This document shows positions 17,732-28,973 of a stretch of DNA of 64,000 nucleotides, piece by piece. Position numbers and translations under genes: made by a program. The DNA lies in the NCBI RefSeq assembly GCF_020521235.1, contig NZ_BLAY01000018.1, forward strand, positions 1 through 64,000, given 5' to 3'. Numbering within the stretch: position 1 is the stretch's first letter; each line of letters opens with the position of its first letter. The notes beneath the pieces were generated by a model. The model was not told the DNA's origin. It worked only from the letters and a program-made list of their open reading frames with translations, and ran no database searches. The stretch comes from Microseira wollei NIES-4236. GTDB lineage: Bacteria > Cyanobacteriota > Cyanobacteriia > Cyanobacteriales > Aerosakkonemataceae.

Positions 17732-18502
17732 ATGAAATTAAGCAAATGTTATATTCCGTTGGGCGCTCTTGTATTAGTCATGCTTGGAGGATCAATTTTC
17801 CTCAATTTTCTTCTCTACAGTCAAGCCAAGAAATATTATTTTGAGTTGAATGAGACACGGCTAGATCCTGTGGGGTTAGGCTATTATCCTGCAAATCCCC
17901 AGGGAGTTACTGATACCAATCAATTTCGTGTAGTTTTCTTCGGTGACTCTAGAGCAGCCAGTTGGACATCACCTACTCTCAATGGGTATGAATTCATCAA
18001 TCGTGGAATTGGCTCACAGACATCCGTCCAGACGAGGGAGAGATTTTCATCTCATGTGCGTCCCCTAAAACCCAATGTAGTCATCATCCAGGTTGGCATC
18101 AACGATCTGAAAACGATCGGTTTATTTCCGGAACGCAGAGAGGAGATCGTGTCGAGTTGCAAAGCCAATATTCAGCGAATTGTAGCAGAATCCAGAAGTC
18201 TGGGTGCAGTCGCGATCCTAACTACTATTTTCCCAGCAGGGGACGTGCCACTGGAACGCAAACCTTTCTGGTCAGATGAGATAGGTAAGGCAGTTAAAGA
18301 AGTAAATGCCTACATCGCTACATTAGCCGATGATCAGACCATCGTGTTTGATACCTTTTCTCTTCTTGCCGATCGTCAAGGCGTAATGTTGTCTCAGTAC
18401 AGGGTAGATGAACTGCACTATAATGAACAGGCCTATGTGATGCTCAACAAGGAATTAGTGCAACTAATCAATACAGTCAGGCAAAGAACAGTACAAAGTT
18501 AG
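17732..18502 (+). CDS. SGNH/GDSL hydrolase with N-terminal membrane anchor
   Basis: Residues ~8-28 form one membrane helix (GALVLVMLGGSIFLNFLLY), so the catalytic domain should lie outside the cytoplasm. SGNH blocks are visible: GDSR (block I, Ser), NRGIGSQTS (block II, Gly), VGINDL (block III, Asn) and DELHYNEQAY (block V, Asp and His). This family hydrolyses esters, often removing acetyl groups from polysaccharides or lipids; the substrate is unknown. I chose ATG 17732 over the upstream TTG at 17687 because it gives a compact signal anchor. The gene is 256 codons, and no operon partner is seen. Confidence 0.88.
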   Translation: MKLSKCYIPLGALVLVMLGGSIFLNFLLYSQAKKYYFELNETRLDPVGLGYYPANPQGVTDTNQFRVVFFGDSRAASWTSPTLNGYEFINRGIGSQTSVQTRERFSSHVRPLKPNVVIIQVGINDLKTIGLFPERREEIVSSCKANIQRIVAESRSLGAVAILTTIFPAGDVPLERKPFWSDEIGKAVKEVNAYIATLADDQTIVFDTFSLLADRQGVMLSQYRVDELHYNEQAYVMLNKELVQLINTVRQRTVQS

Positions 18503-18747
18503 ATTTTTCCCTGACGCCAGCTAAGTCAAATGTGATGAGCGATCGTAGTATCTATAGACATTCATTTAAAAACTTTATTTATCCCGATTTGATTGTTAAA
18601 TTGATACTCAATATATGGATAAATAAAAGCCAGAATTACTCCCCATATTCTAGTTTGGCACCCAGTCAGAAACCCGGTTTCTTTAAGAAACCGGGTTTCT
18701 TGCCGTTCAGGTTATGATTGAAATCTATCCTGTTTCAAGGCAATTTC

Positions 18748-19767
18748 ATGTTTAGTTGGGATGCGTTTGTGAAAACTCTAGCCCAAACCCAGATTGAGTT
18801 TGAGCGTCTGAAAGTGATTCAGCTAGCTCAAGCGATTCTCGAATCAGGGCGGGGAACATCGGAATTGTACAAACTCCACGCTAACCCCTACGGCATGAAA
18901 TATCGCCCGGAAATGGCGCAGGTTGCGACTCCCGTCGAGTACACGGCAAGTGATGGTACAGATATCTATTGCAAGTTTGCCAATCTAGAAAATACGGTTA
19001 AAGGTTATTGGGTATTTATCGATCGCGCCCCCTACCAAGGTTGGCGACAAAACAACAGCACCCCCGAAGCTTTTATCCGATTTATCGCTTATGCGGGATA
19101 CATCGGCGGGCCGTTTGACGGTAGCGAAAAAGACAAGGCGCTGAAGGAAGAATACATCGCCAAGGTGTTGCGTCTGGTTTTGGAAGCTCGCCAACTCCTG
19201 GAGAAATACCGCATTTGGCGTGCTAAAGGGGTGATGCTGGAAGTCGGTCACGGTCAAGGCGATCCGGGAGTGCCCGGGGTGAATGGCGTCTCGGAGTACG
19301 ATTTAAACTTCATTGCGGCTCGCGCTGCCAAGGCAACAATTGATGCGGCGGGTGTTCCCTGTGTAATTACGGATGCGGCAGGCAGTCTTTATAACATAGG
19401 TAAGCTGGCGGCGGGTCACGATGTGTTCTGTTCGATCCACCACAACAGCGCCACCAGCAGCGCCCAAGGGGCAGAAGTCTTGGTGCATCGCACGAAAACC
19501 GATCCGGCGGACTTGCGGTTATCGGCGATTATGAGTGCAGAGATTGCTAAAGAATTGAGTATACGCGATCGCATTGCGGGAGGTCGAGATCCGCGTCAGT
19601 CTTTGGAAATCTTAAGCGGCGCAGAAGATACCAACGTCCGCGTTTCTGTCCTGGCGCTGCTGTATTTTATCAGCGTCCGCGTGCCTAACGCCAGAGATTG
19701 GAGTAGGCGCGGCGGACAGGCGGTTGGTAGAGCAATTTTAAAATGGCTGCGGGAAACAGCAGGTTGA
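18748..19767 (+). CDS. Glucosaminidase-like plus N-acetylmuramoyl-L-alanine amidase fusion
   Basis: The first ~140 residues resemble a glucosaminidase/lysozyme-like domain (IQLAQAILESGRGTSELYKL, then NPYGMKY). The rest is Amidase_3, which cuts the lactyl-amide bond of peptidoglycan using zinc. Zinc ligand candidates are His in LEVGHGQGD, Glu in VSEYDLN and His in CSIHHNS. The C-terminal segment where the family usually has a catalytic Glu reads VLALLYFIS, so that Glu seems replaced. No signal peptide is visible. ATG 18748 is supported by AAGG seven bases upstream and is preferred over the TTG at 18718. Confidence 0.85.
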   Translation: MFSWDAFVKTLAQTQIEFERLKVIQLAQAILESGRGTSELYKLHANPYGMKYRPEMAQVATPVEYTASDGTDIYCKFANLENTVKGYWVFIDRAPYQGWRQNNSTPEAFIRFIAYAGYIGGPFDGSEKDKALKEEYIAKVLRLVLEARQLLEKYRIWRAKGVMLEVGHGQGDPGVPGVNGVSEYDLNFIAARAAKATIDAAGVPCVITDAAGSLYNIGKLAAGHDVFCSIHHNSATSSAQGAEVLVHRTKTDPADLRLSAIMSAEIAKELSIRDRIAGGRDPRQSLEILSGAEDTNVRVSVLALLYFISVRVPNARDWSRRGGQAVGRAILKWLRETAG

Positions 19768-19806
19768 TAATTGTTTTCTGCTTGCGTTGGGATTTTGATA
19801 AGTTGC

Positions 19807-22800
19807 GTTTCAATCCCTAATAGGGATTTGAATTAGTTGCAACTTAGGGCAGCTTGGGAAGAAGCCGGGTGGAAAGCGGCAGGTTTCAATCCCTAATAGG
19901 GATTTGAATTAGTTGCAACGCCGCCGCCCTCGTAAATGAACGCGGCAAACCCCAGTGTTTCAATCCCTAATAGGGATTTGAATTAGTTGCAACGGTCTCT
20001 CTCATTCAGCAATAGAACGTCAACGGTTGTTTCAATCCCTAATAGGGATTTGAATTAGTTGCAACCGTGCCTCCAGCAATTTTCGGGTTGTGTACAAAAG
20101 TTTCAATCCCTAATAGGGATTTGAATTAGTTGCAACCCTGTAGCGCAAGCGTCGGACGCAACTTCATCGAAGTTTCAATCCCTAATAGGGATTTGAATTA
20201 GTTGCAACACTTATCCCATTCACTCATGCTGCTGTCAATATTTGTTTCAATCCCTAATAGGGATTTGAATTAGTTGCAACGAGTTGACGTTACTGAGGGG
20301 GAATGCCTATCCGCGTTTCAATCCCTAATAGGGATTTGAATTAGTTGCAACGCCTCTGTCCCAGATAAATCCTTAGTCGCATAAAGTTTCAATCCCTAAT
20401 AGGGATTTGAATTAGTTGCAACTAAGTTTCAGGGTGTATGCACCCTGAAAAACGTGTTTCAATCCCTAATAGGGATTTGAATTAGTTGCAACCGCAGCTG
20501 GCGGCACAGGGAGGATTCTCCGACGTGGTTTCAATCCCTAATAGGGATTTGAATTAGTTGCAACCCAAGTCTCTTCCTCCCGTTCAGCGGGTATTAGTTT
20601 CAATCCCTAATAGGGATTTGAATTAGTTGCAACAAACGAGAGCAAATACCAGGTTGGTGAATACATTTGTTTCAATCCCTAATAGGGATTTGAATTAGTT
20701 GCAACAAACCGAATTTTCGTCCATCTCTACACACAGCGGCGTTTCAATCCCTAATAGGGATTTGAATTAGTTGCAACCCTCGCAGGTGTAGGCGACAACC
20801 TGAGTGCCCTCAGTAGTTTCAATCCCTAATAGGGATTTGAATTAGTTGCAACATTTTCCAGCTAGTTCGTCGACCAGATTGAGGAGTTTCAATCCCTAAT
20901 AGGGATTTGAATTAGTTGCAACACAACTGCTCCGCTACGTATCTCCGATTCTCCTGTGCGTGGTTTCAATCCCTAATAGGGATTTGAATTAGTTGCAACC
21001 CAAGTCTCTTCCTCCCGTTCAGCGGGTATTAGTTTCAATCCCTAATAGGGATTTGAATTAGTTGCAACAAACGAGAGCAAATACCAGGTTGGTGAATACA
21101 TTTGTTTCAATCCCTAATAGGGATTTGAATTAGTTGCAACAAACCGAATTTTCGTCCATCTCTACACACAGCGGCGTTTCAATCCCTAATAGGGATTTGA
21201 ATTAGTTGCAACCCTCGCAGGTGTAGGCGACAACCTGAGTGCCCTCAGTAGTTTCAATCCCTAATAGGGATTTGAATTAGTTGCAACATTTTCCAGCTAG
21301 TTCGTCGACCAGATTGAGGAGTTTCAATCCCTAATAGGGATTTGAATTAGTTGCAACATTTTCTAGCTGGATTCCAAGGTGCAATTTGAGTTGGGTTTCA
21401 ATCCCTAATAGGGATTTGAATTAGTTGCAACTGCGTGGGTTTGGGTTTTTTCGAGGTGCCATTTTAGCGTTTCAATCCCTAATAGGGATTTGAATTAGTT
21501 GCAACCGAAGGCCAAACGCAGAAACCCGGCAGGGAAGGGAAGGTTTCAATCCCTAATAGGGATTTGAATTAGTTGCAACTACTGGGACAACCACCGCCCC
21601 GTTTGACAACTCGTTTCAATCCCTAATAGGGATTTGAATTAGTTGCAACCAGATCCGGGTGGGAAGAGGAGTACCCTTCCTACGAAAGTTTCAATCCCTA
21701 ATAGGGATTTGAATTAGTTGCAACCCCTACGCTTATTTTTCCACTCTTCCTTGCACTGTTTCAATCCCTAATAGGGATTTGAATTAGTTGCAACCGGCTG
21801 GCGAGAACGCAAAATCAGGTGACAATAGTGTTTCAATCCCTAATAGGGATTTGAATTAGTTGCAACCCTCCGCGGCTACGTTAGTCAGATGAACGAGTTA
21901 GGTTTCAATCCCTAATAGGGATTTGAATTAGTTGCAACAGACGGTGACAATAGTGACAATGGTGACAATCTCTGGTTTCAATCCCTAATAGGGATTTGAA
22001 TTAGTTGCAACCAAAACGTCCCATCAGAACGCGAAGCGACTGGAAAGTTTCAATCCCTAATAGGGATTTGAATTAGTTGCAACTCGGAGCCGCCCCTGCC
22101 ACTGCGCCACCCATTGAGTTTCAATCCCTAATAGGGATTTGAATTAGTTGCAACGAAGCCTCCCCACCCCTGGAGGTTTCCATATGTGTAGTTTCAATCC
22201 CTAATAGGGATTTGAATTAGTTGCAACCCTCCGCGGCTACGTTAGTCAGATGAACGAGTTAGGTTTCAATCCCTAATAGGGATTTGAATTAGTTGCAACA
22301 GACGGTGACAATAGTGACAATGGTGACAATCTCTGGTTTCAATCCCTAATAGGGATTTGAATTAGTTGCAACCAAAACGTCCCATCAGAACGCGAAGCGA
22401 CTGGAAAGTTTCAATCCCTAATAGGGATTTGAATTAGTTGCAACTCGGAGCCGCCCCTGCCACTGCGCCACCCATTGAGTTTCAATCCCTAATAGGGATT
22501 TGAATTAGTTGCAACGAAGCCTCCCCACCCCTGGAGGTTTCCATATGTGTAGTTTCAATCCCTAATAGGGATTTGAATTAGTTGCAACACAGACAGCATA
22601 GCGATAGGTTAGGCTTATCTATTGTTTCAATCCCTAATAGGGATTTGAATTAGTTGCAACAAGATACGAGAGTCGCAACAGAATCTGCGAATAAGTTTCA
22701 ATCCCTAATAGGGATTTGAATTAGTTGCAACTGCTGGGGACAAATTTCTTGCGTCTCCCGACTTTGTTTCAATCCCTAATAGGGATTTGAATTAGTTGCA

Positions 22801-25800
22801 ACCCAACGTGGGAGCGTCAAACGCCGTGGTGTTGACGGCAAGTTTCAATCCCTAATAGGGATTTGAATTAGTTGCAACACTCGTTAACTCGTCGGTAGCA
22901 ACCTTGTTCAAGGGGTTTCAATCCCTAATAGGGATTTGAATTAGTTGCAACAATTGGGAATAGAGATGCGCTGTCTGTCACAAATGTTTCAATCCCTAAT
23001 AGGGATTTGAATTAGTTGCAACGCAACCTCGCTGCCTTCCTCCTGGGGCAGCTAGCTTCGCGTTTCAATCCCTAATAGGGATTTGAATTAGTTGCAACGG
23101 ATTTCCGCCGGTGTTTAGGTAGCCGTGATTGATGTTTCAATCCCTAATAGGGATTTGAATTAGTTGCAACGCAAATGGGTGTACCTACATAAAGGATTAA
23201 GCAAGTTTCAATCCCTAATAGGGATTTGAATTAGTTGCAACATTTTTCGCCCTTATATATTTGGCGCTCGTTATTCCCGTTTCAATCCCTAATAGGGATT
23301 TGAATTAGTTGCAACTCGAAACCCTTCCTGGGTCAGTGCTTTGGAGAGCAACCGTTTCAATCCCTAATAGGGATTTGAATTAGTTGCAACCCTGCTCCTC
23401 GCCCCTGGACATCTCCAGTATGCTTTCAGTTTCAATCCCTAATAGGGATTTGAATTAGTTGCAACTTGATTCCCAGCTTCTGTTGCGGTTCTCGTGTCCT
23501 CCAAGTTTCAATCCCTAATAGGGATTTGAATTAGTTGCAACAATGAGCTTTTTTTTCAGGTTGCTACCAAGATAGGCGTTTCAATCCCTAATAGGGATTT
23601 GAATTAGTTGCAACTAGGTTACAATCCTATGTAAGGCGTTGCTATCGGGTTGCGTTTCAATCCCTAATAGGGATTTGAATTAGTTGCAACGATGCTTATG
23701 CAACACGCACAGGTGTTTTTATTTATGGTTTCAATCCCTAATAGGGATTTGAATTAGTTGCAACCCTCCAGCAATAGAGAAAGAATCTTTCGACGTCAGT
23801 TTCAATCCCTAATAGGGATTTGAATTAGTTGCAACCGTGCAACAGAAAAAGGACTGGAAATGGACTATGACGTTTCAATCCCTAATAGGGATTTGAATTA
23901 GTTGCAACCAGAGCCGTTATCATCGGACGCCCTGTGCGGCGAAACGTTTCAATCCCTAATAGGGATTTGAATTAGTTGCAACGATTTACGCAATCTTCCC
24001 CGGTCAGTTGCCGAGCATGAAGTTTCAATCCCTAATAGGGATTTGAATTAGTTGCAACATGCCAGGAATGGTACGCTCCTTTAATTCCGCTTGGTTTCAA
24101 TCCCTAATAGGGATTTTGATTAGTTGCAACATTTGTGATGCGGCTTTAGTGGATATTTGTGGAAGGTTTCAATCCCTAATAGGGATTTTGATTAGTTGCA
24201 ACCCTCCCAACACTGCGCCAATTAGCCGAAGAAGTCTGCGGTTTCAATCCCTAATAGGGATTTTGATTAGTTGCAACATCCGATGCAGATTGAACACGTC
24301 AGGCGAACATGGTTTCAATCCCTAATAGGGATTTTGATTAGTTGCAACTGTTTGTGTTCGGGCTTTATTTCCCTTACTCTTTTATAATGTTTCAATCCCT
24401 AATAGGGATTTTGATTAGTTGCAACTTGTAGCTCCAACAGCTGTGTCGACCTATAAAAAGTTTCAATCCCTAATAGGGATTTTGATTAGTTGCAACATCG
24501 CAGAGCAAACGCTCTGTGCCATTTGCCCAAAGTTTCAATCCCTAATAGGGATTTTGATTAGTTGCAACCAAGTGAGTTCAGCTTTCTGTAAACACTATTT
24601 AAGTTTCAATCCCTAATAGGGATTTTGATTAGTTGCAACTTTGAGGCCGAATCCCTGCAAAGGAAAGAAGCTTACGTTTCAATCCCTAATAGGGATTTTG
24701 ATTAGTTGCAACTTACCTGCCAGTAAGCCAGGAGGGGTGGAATCTCGTTTCAATCCCTAATAGGGATTTTGATTAGTTGCAACCCAAATGTCCGGATTAA
24801 TCGTTGAAGGAATTTAGATGTTTCAATCCCTAATAGGGATTTTGATTAGTTGCAACAAAAGTCTCCGGATACAATGGCGAATACCCATCGAACGAAGTTT
24901 CAATCCCTAATAGGGATTTTGATTAGTTGCAACCCATACAGCCTCACTGTTGTTTGTTTGTTTGAACGTTTCAATCCCTAATAGGGATTTTGATTAGTTG
25001 CAACTCTATCGTCAACCAGGTAGTTTGTATGTACGACAAGTTTCAATCCCTAATAGGGATTTTGATTAGTTGCAACGTTCGACGAATCCCTCCACTCCAC
25101 AAAAAACCCTGTTTCAATCCCTAATAGGGATTTTGATTAGTTGCAACGTGAATAGCCGTCTTCAATGCTCCTAGACTTTGCAGGTTTCAATCCCTAATAG
25201 GGATTTTGATTAGTTGCAACCAGTGAGATTGAGGTGAATATGTAGAACCTGCGGGTTTCAATCCCTAATAGGGATTTTGATTAGTTGCAACATTTCGGCA
25301 GGTAAGAGATGCTCTTGTCCAGGGGAGTTTCAATCCCTAATAGGGATTTTGATTAGTTGCAACTCTACAGGTGCGGTTGTAGCTGAAGTAGAGAGTTTCA
25401 ATCCCTAATAGGGATTTTGATTAGTTGCAACGCACAAAAAGTTAAGGAGCGCGCTTTTCAGGATGGTTTCAATCCCTAATAGGGATTTTGATTAGTTGCA
25501 ACGAAAGAGGCAACACTCCTGGACGCCAGTGGACTAACGTTTCAATCCCTAATAGGGATTTTGATTAGTTGCAACTCCTGGGGGACAGGGTGGTAGTGGA
25601 AGGAAGGCTGTTTCAATCCCTAATAGGGATTTTGATTAGTTGCAACTATGCGTTTGACACTGGCAGGTTTTCCTGCGTAAAGTTTCAATCCCTAATAGGG
25701 ATTTTGATTAGTTGCAACATTAGCCGCGGTTAAGCAAGCAGCCCTGGAAGAGGGTTTCAATCCCTAATAGGGATTTTGATTAGTTGCAACCCCAACAGCC

Positions 25801-26081
25801 AGCGGTGTTGGAAGGGAACCTCCAGTGTTTCAATCCCTAATAGGGATTTTGATTAGTTGCAACAGACGCAGAAACCCCAGGCGCCGAACATCACAAAAGA
25901 GTTTCAATCCCTAATAGGGATTTTGATTAGTTGCAACCAGGAATTGCTTCCATGGTCGCTTATGCGCATGAGCGTTTCAATCCCTAATAGGGATTTTGAT
26001 TAGTTGCAACGCGCATCTTCTCTAGTTTTATGGCACCTTGTTGTGTTTCAATCCCTAATAGGGATTTTGATTAGTTGCAAC
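19807..26081 (-). CRISPR. CRISPR array, 87 repeats and 86 spacers, two repeat variants
   Basis: A 37-bp repeat (plus strand GTTTCAATCCCTAATAGGGA, then TTTGAATTAGTTGCAAC) recurs every ~70-77 bp. I counted 59 copies of this form (first at 19807, last at 24022) and then 28 copies with TTTTGATTAG in place of TTTGAATTAG (24094 to 26045). Read on the minus strand, repeats end in ATTGAAAC, the usual crRNA 5' handle left by Cas6, so transcription should run right to left with the leader near 26082-26333. Two five-spacer blocks are duplicated (20565-20885 = 21000-21320; 21867-22190 = 22228-22551), leaving about 76 distinct spacers. No intact cas gene is in the window. Confidence 0.98.
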
Positions 26082-26333
26082 TGTTTAGCGCTGAAAAGCT
26101 TACTGTATTTAGCTTTCGAGGTTCAGTTCCGAGGATCGCTAGTTGAAGTACCATTTCAGGGTTTGGCTGGCGAAGCTCACCTAATAATAGTATCGCTAAA
26201 ACCCAAGCCAGTCAAGCATTTGGAGAATTCCGAGGCTCGTTTTTGGCAGCGAGGGAAGTCAAAGCTTTGCCGGGTGGGAGTTTCAGACAAAAAATTTAAT
26301 TCCCCGTTTCCTACACCTACCGATCCTCGGCTT
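26082..26333 (-). promoter_or_regulatory. Probable CRISPR leader region
   Basis: About 250 bp lie between the last repeat and the cas2 remnant. Repeat polarity and the side of cas2 both place the leader here. I see no gene; open frames across it merge with repeats and have no family features. The promoter position cannot be fixed from sequence alone. Confidence 0.5.
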
Positions 26334-26630
26334 TTAGGCAAAAAACACCGTCGTATCCAGAAGTTGCTCGCCGCCGATGCGCTCAACCTTACCTTGACAG
26401 CAGGCGCAGAGAAATAGAAACGCATATCCGGGGTGGTGTTGGAAGGTGGCGGTGTAGACCTTACCTTGACAGCAGGCGCAGATAAAATAGAAATGGATGC
26501 TGTCTTCATCGGGTTTAATCAGTTTGCTCAGGCGTGCCTTTAATTTAGCATACTGAGTTGGCTTCTGTTCGCACTCAAACAGGGAATACTGCATCCATCC
26601 ATAAGAGTTGAGCGCTTTATCGACGATCTT
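26334..26630 (-). pseudogene. cas2: Truncated cas2 with an internal duplication
   Basis: The frame encodes KALNSYGWMQYSLFECE, then QYAKLKARLSKLIKPDEDSI and ends in CQGKVERIGGEQ and DTTVFFA, matching the C-terminal three quarters of Cas2. The first ~20 residues (beta strand 1 with the catalytic Asp) are missing; a stop in frame precedes Lys at 26628-26630, where the hydrolase gene ends. The segment FYFICACCQGKV is duplicated as FLFLCACCQGKV with about a dozen extra residues between, the result of a DNA duplication of about 70 bp (repeat units near 26388 and 26458). It is almost certainly non-functional and marks a former cas locus beside the array. Confidence 0.8.
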
Positions 26631-27588
26631 TCAAATGAGTATCAAAAAATTTCAGCATCATATCGATATATTTGGGGGCAAAATATTCGCCTTTATCTCC
26701 ACCAAAATAATGGCCTCGTTTTGGTTCTTGAATAAAAGTAACCTCAACACCTTTCGCTTGCAAAGCTTTCACTAATAACTCACTTTGACTTAAGGGGACA
26801 ATATCATCTAAGGCACCATGAGCAATTAAAAAGGGCGGATCTTGGGTATCAATATGAGTAATAGGGTTAGCCAAGGTTGCTAATTTAAGCTTTTTGGATA
26901 CCGCGCCGCCTAGCAATCGATTTGTCACCTTTGTATAATGATACCAAGGTCGTTGTTTGTATTTTTCAAGAGCAGGTGTATAAGGTTGCTCAAAAGCGGG
27001 GGGAACTTTGGTAAAATCTGTTGGCCCATAGAAGTTAACAACGGCTTGGATTCGGCTAGAAAATTGGGGATTTTTGGGATTTCCTTCCAGTTCTTTGACC
27101 CCCGCTGAGGTTGCTAATAAAGCACTCAAATGACCCCCGGCAGATTCACCCCAAGCTCCAATTTTATCCTGGTTTAAATTATATCGATCGGCATTTTGTT
27201 TTAACCAGCGAACGGCGGTTTTAACGTCTTGGATTTGAGCGGGAAAAAGTGCGCGATCGCTGAATCTATAGTTAATACAAGCTAAGGCATATCCTCGCCC
27301 CATAAATTTCTGCATTCCTTGCCGTTTTTGAATGTTTTTTAGACATAAATCCTTACTTCCTGCCACCCACCCGCCCCCGTGTATATAAATCAGAACGGGC
27401 AAGGGTTGAGATGACTTTTCCTCAGGTACAAACAAATCTAAAAGAAGTTTTTGTTTTCCTTGTTTAGTTTCATAGCTGCTATATTCAAGGTCTTTGTAGG
27501 TGGCGATTTTGGTTGGGCGATCGCATCCAGAAACCAATAATAAAATAGCTAACCCTAAATTGAACAAGCAAGAATGTTTTGAAATCAT
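26617..27588 (-). CDS. Alpha/beta hydrolase lipoprotein (esterase/lipase, HSL-like)
   Basis: A type II signal peptide ends in the lipobox LVSGC (Cys about residue 22), so the enzyme is a membrane-anchored lipoprotein. The hydrolase core shows the oxyanion motif YIHGGGWVAG, the nucleophile elbow GESAGG, an acid (ALDDIVP) and a His (KRGHYFG), as in hormone-sensitive-lipase or BD-FAE type carboxylesterases. The substrate is unknown. The stop codon overlaps the first remaining codons of the broken cas2, in another frame, so the very C-terminus (HLKDRR) may have been reshaped by the deletion that truncated cas2. Otherwise the length of 323 residues is normal. Confidence 0.88.
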   Translation of the reverse strand: MISKHSCLFNLGLAILLLVSGCDRPTKIATYKDLEYSSYETKQGKQKLLLDLFVPEEKSSQPLPVLIYIHGGGWVAGSKDLCLKNIQKRQGMQKFMGRGYALACINYRFSDRALFPAQIQDVKTAVRWLKQNADRYNLNQDKIGAWGESAGGHLSALLATSAGVKELEGNPKNPQFSSRIQAVVNFYGPTDFTKVPPAFEQPYTPALEKYKQRPWYHYTKVTNRLLGGAVSKKLKLATLANPITHIDTQDPPFLIAHGALDDIVPLSQSELLVKALQAKGVEVTFIQEPKRGHYFGGDKGEYFAPKYIDMMLKFFDTHLKDRR

Positions 27589-27765
27589 AGAAGAAAGTAA
27601 GTGCTAATGGCTAATTGCTAATTGTCAGGACTTACGCAGTGGATGGTGCGTTGCGCTATCGAAGAGAGCACCCTACATATAGGATGGTGCCGGACTCTGC
27701 TGGCAGAGAGTACCCTACATATAGAAACTTTGCGTAAGTCCCGATTATATTTTTACCATTAGCGA

Positions 27766-28944
27766 TTAGTCATTAGCAACTCTTTTGCTAACCAACAACA
27801 GCACGGGAATTGCAGCGAGTTGCATCGCGATGGAAAAGACGATGACAAAGTTAATTTCAACATCGTAAAAAAGTCCCATTACAGCACTGCCTAAAAACCA
27901 AGCGACGCCGTAACCCGTATTAAAAATGGCAAAAGCAGAACCTCTTCTATCCATCGGCACCATTCCCGCTACTGCTGCTTTCATGATAGATTCTTGCGCT
28001 CCCATTCCGATACCCCATAAGGTCATTCCTAGTACAGCCATCGGCAAGTTGCCTAAGAAGACTAAAGGGGCAAATAAAGCAGAAATTAGGGCAGCGATCG
28101 CTAGCACAGATATGCCTTTTGTGTCAAACATTTTGCCGCAGATTAGGGCGGCGATCGCATCGACTCCCATCGCCAAAGCATACAGTAAAGGAATCTGAGT
28201 TTCAGGAATAACTGCACTTTTTTGCAAGTGAAAAGCAATCAAGGGAAAATCTGCATAACCCGCTGCAATTAATGCTACCGCACCTAAATAAATCCAATAG
28301 ATGGGAGGGAGTCCTTCCCCTTTTAATTCAATCTTGGTGGTTTCAAATTCATGGGGATTGGGATAAACTCGCGACAGCACCACAAGTACTATTAAACCAA
28401 CTATCGCCGGGATTGCCAAAATCGCAAAACCCCCCCGATATCCTTGTTGGAAAAATAGCATTGCTGCTACAGCTAATGGCCCCATTGTTGCACCAAGTTG
28501 ATCCAACGCTTCGTGCAGTCCAAAACCAAAACCCCGTCCTACTCTGATTGCTGCATGGGAAAGCAATACATCGCGGGGAGGGGTGCGAATCGCTTTTCCC
28601 GTGCGTTCTGCTATCATCAATCCGGCGGCAATTTCCCACCTTCCTGCTAATGCTAAAAGCGGTACGACGGCGGTATTTATGAAATAACCTAATGTGGTAA
28701 TTGCCCAATATTTGCCAGTTTTGTCGCTCAGATAACCGATAACTATACGCAACCCATACCCAATTAACTCACCCAAGCCTGCTACCAGCCCCACGACAGC
28801 CCCGCTAGCGCCCAAAACCCCTAAATAAGCCCCCGTGATGCTTCGCGCGCCTTCGTAGGTCATATCGGCGCAAAGGCTGACAATTCCTAGAAAGATGACA
28901 AATTTTAGGGCTGAAGAGCGGGAATTAGTGGTTGTTTTTGTCAT
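27766..28944 (-). CDS. Major facilitator superfamily transporter
   Basis: A membrane protein with about twelve hydrophobic helices and the MFS loop 2-3 signature region GYLSDKTGKYW. A second conserved piece RTPPRDVLLSHA and GFGLHEALDQLGAT belong to a bacterial MFS subgroup whose substrate is unknown to me. It sits in the plasma membrane and probably exports or imports a small solute with protons. I chose the ATG at 28944; a GTG at 28956 lies almost on top of the AGGAG. The gene is alone between a repeat-rich spacer and the mod locus, on the same strand as modBC. Confidence 0.85.
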   Translation of the reverse strand: MTKTTTNSRSSALKFVIFLGIVSLCADMTYEGARSITGAYLGVLGASGAVVGLVAGLGELIGYGLRIVIGYLSDKTGKYWAITTLGYFINTAVVPLLALAGRWEIAAGLMIAERTGKAIRTPPRDVLLSHAAIRVGRGFGFGLHEALDQLGATMGPLAVAAMLFFQQGYRGGFAILAIPAIVGLIVLVVLSRVYPNPHEFETTKIELKGEGLPPIYWIYLGAVALIAAGYADFPLIAFHLQKSAVIPETQIPLLYALAMGVDAIAALICGKMFDTKGISVLAIAALISALFAPLVFLGNLPMAVLGMTLWGIGMGAQESIMKAAVAGMVPMDRRGSAFAIFNTGYGVAWFLGSAVMGLFYDVEINFVIVFSIAMQLAAIPVLLLVSKRVAND

Positions 28945-28973
28945 AGTTTTTAGCACGCTCCTATCATAAGTAT

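Noticed and set aside
24059-24616. Open frames with FQSLIGILISCN repeats
   Set aside because: These are translations of the CRISPR repeat, not protein genes.
26004-26417. 137-codon open frame running out of the CRISPR array
   Set aside because: Its first part is repeat and spacer DNA and the rest is the leader and the reverse of cas2; no family features.
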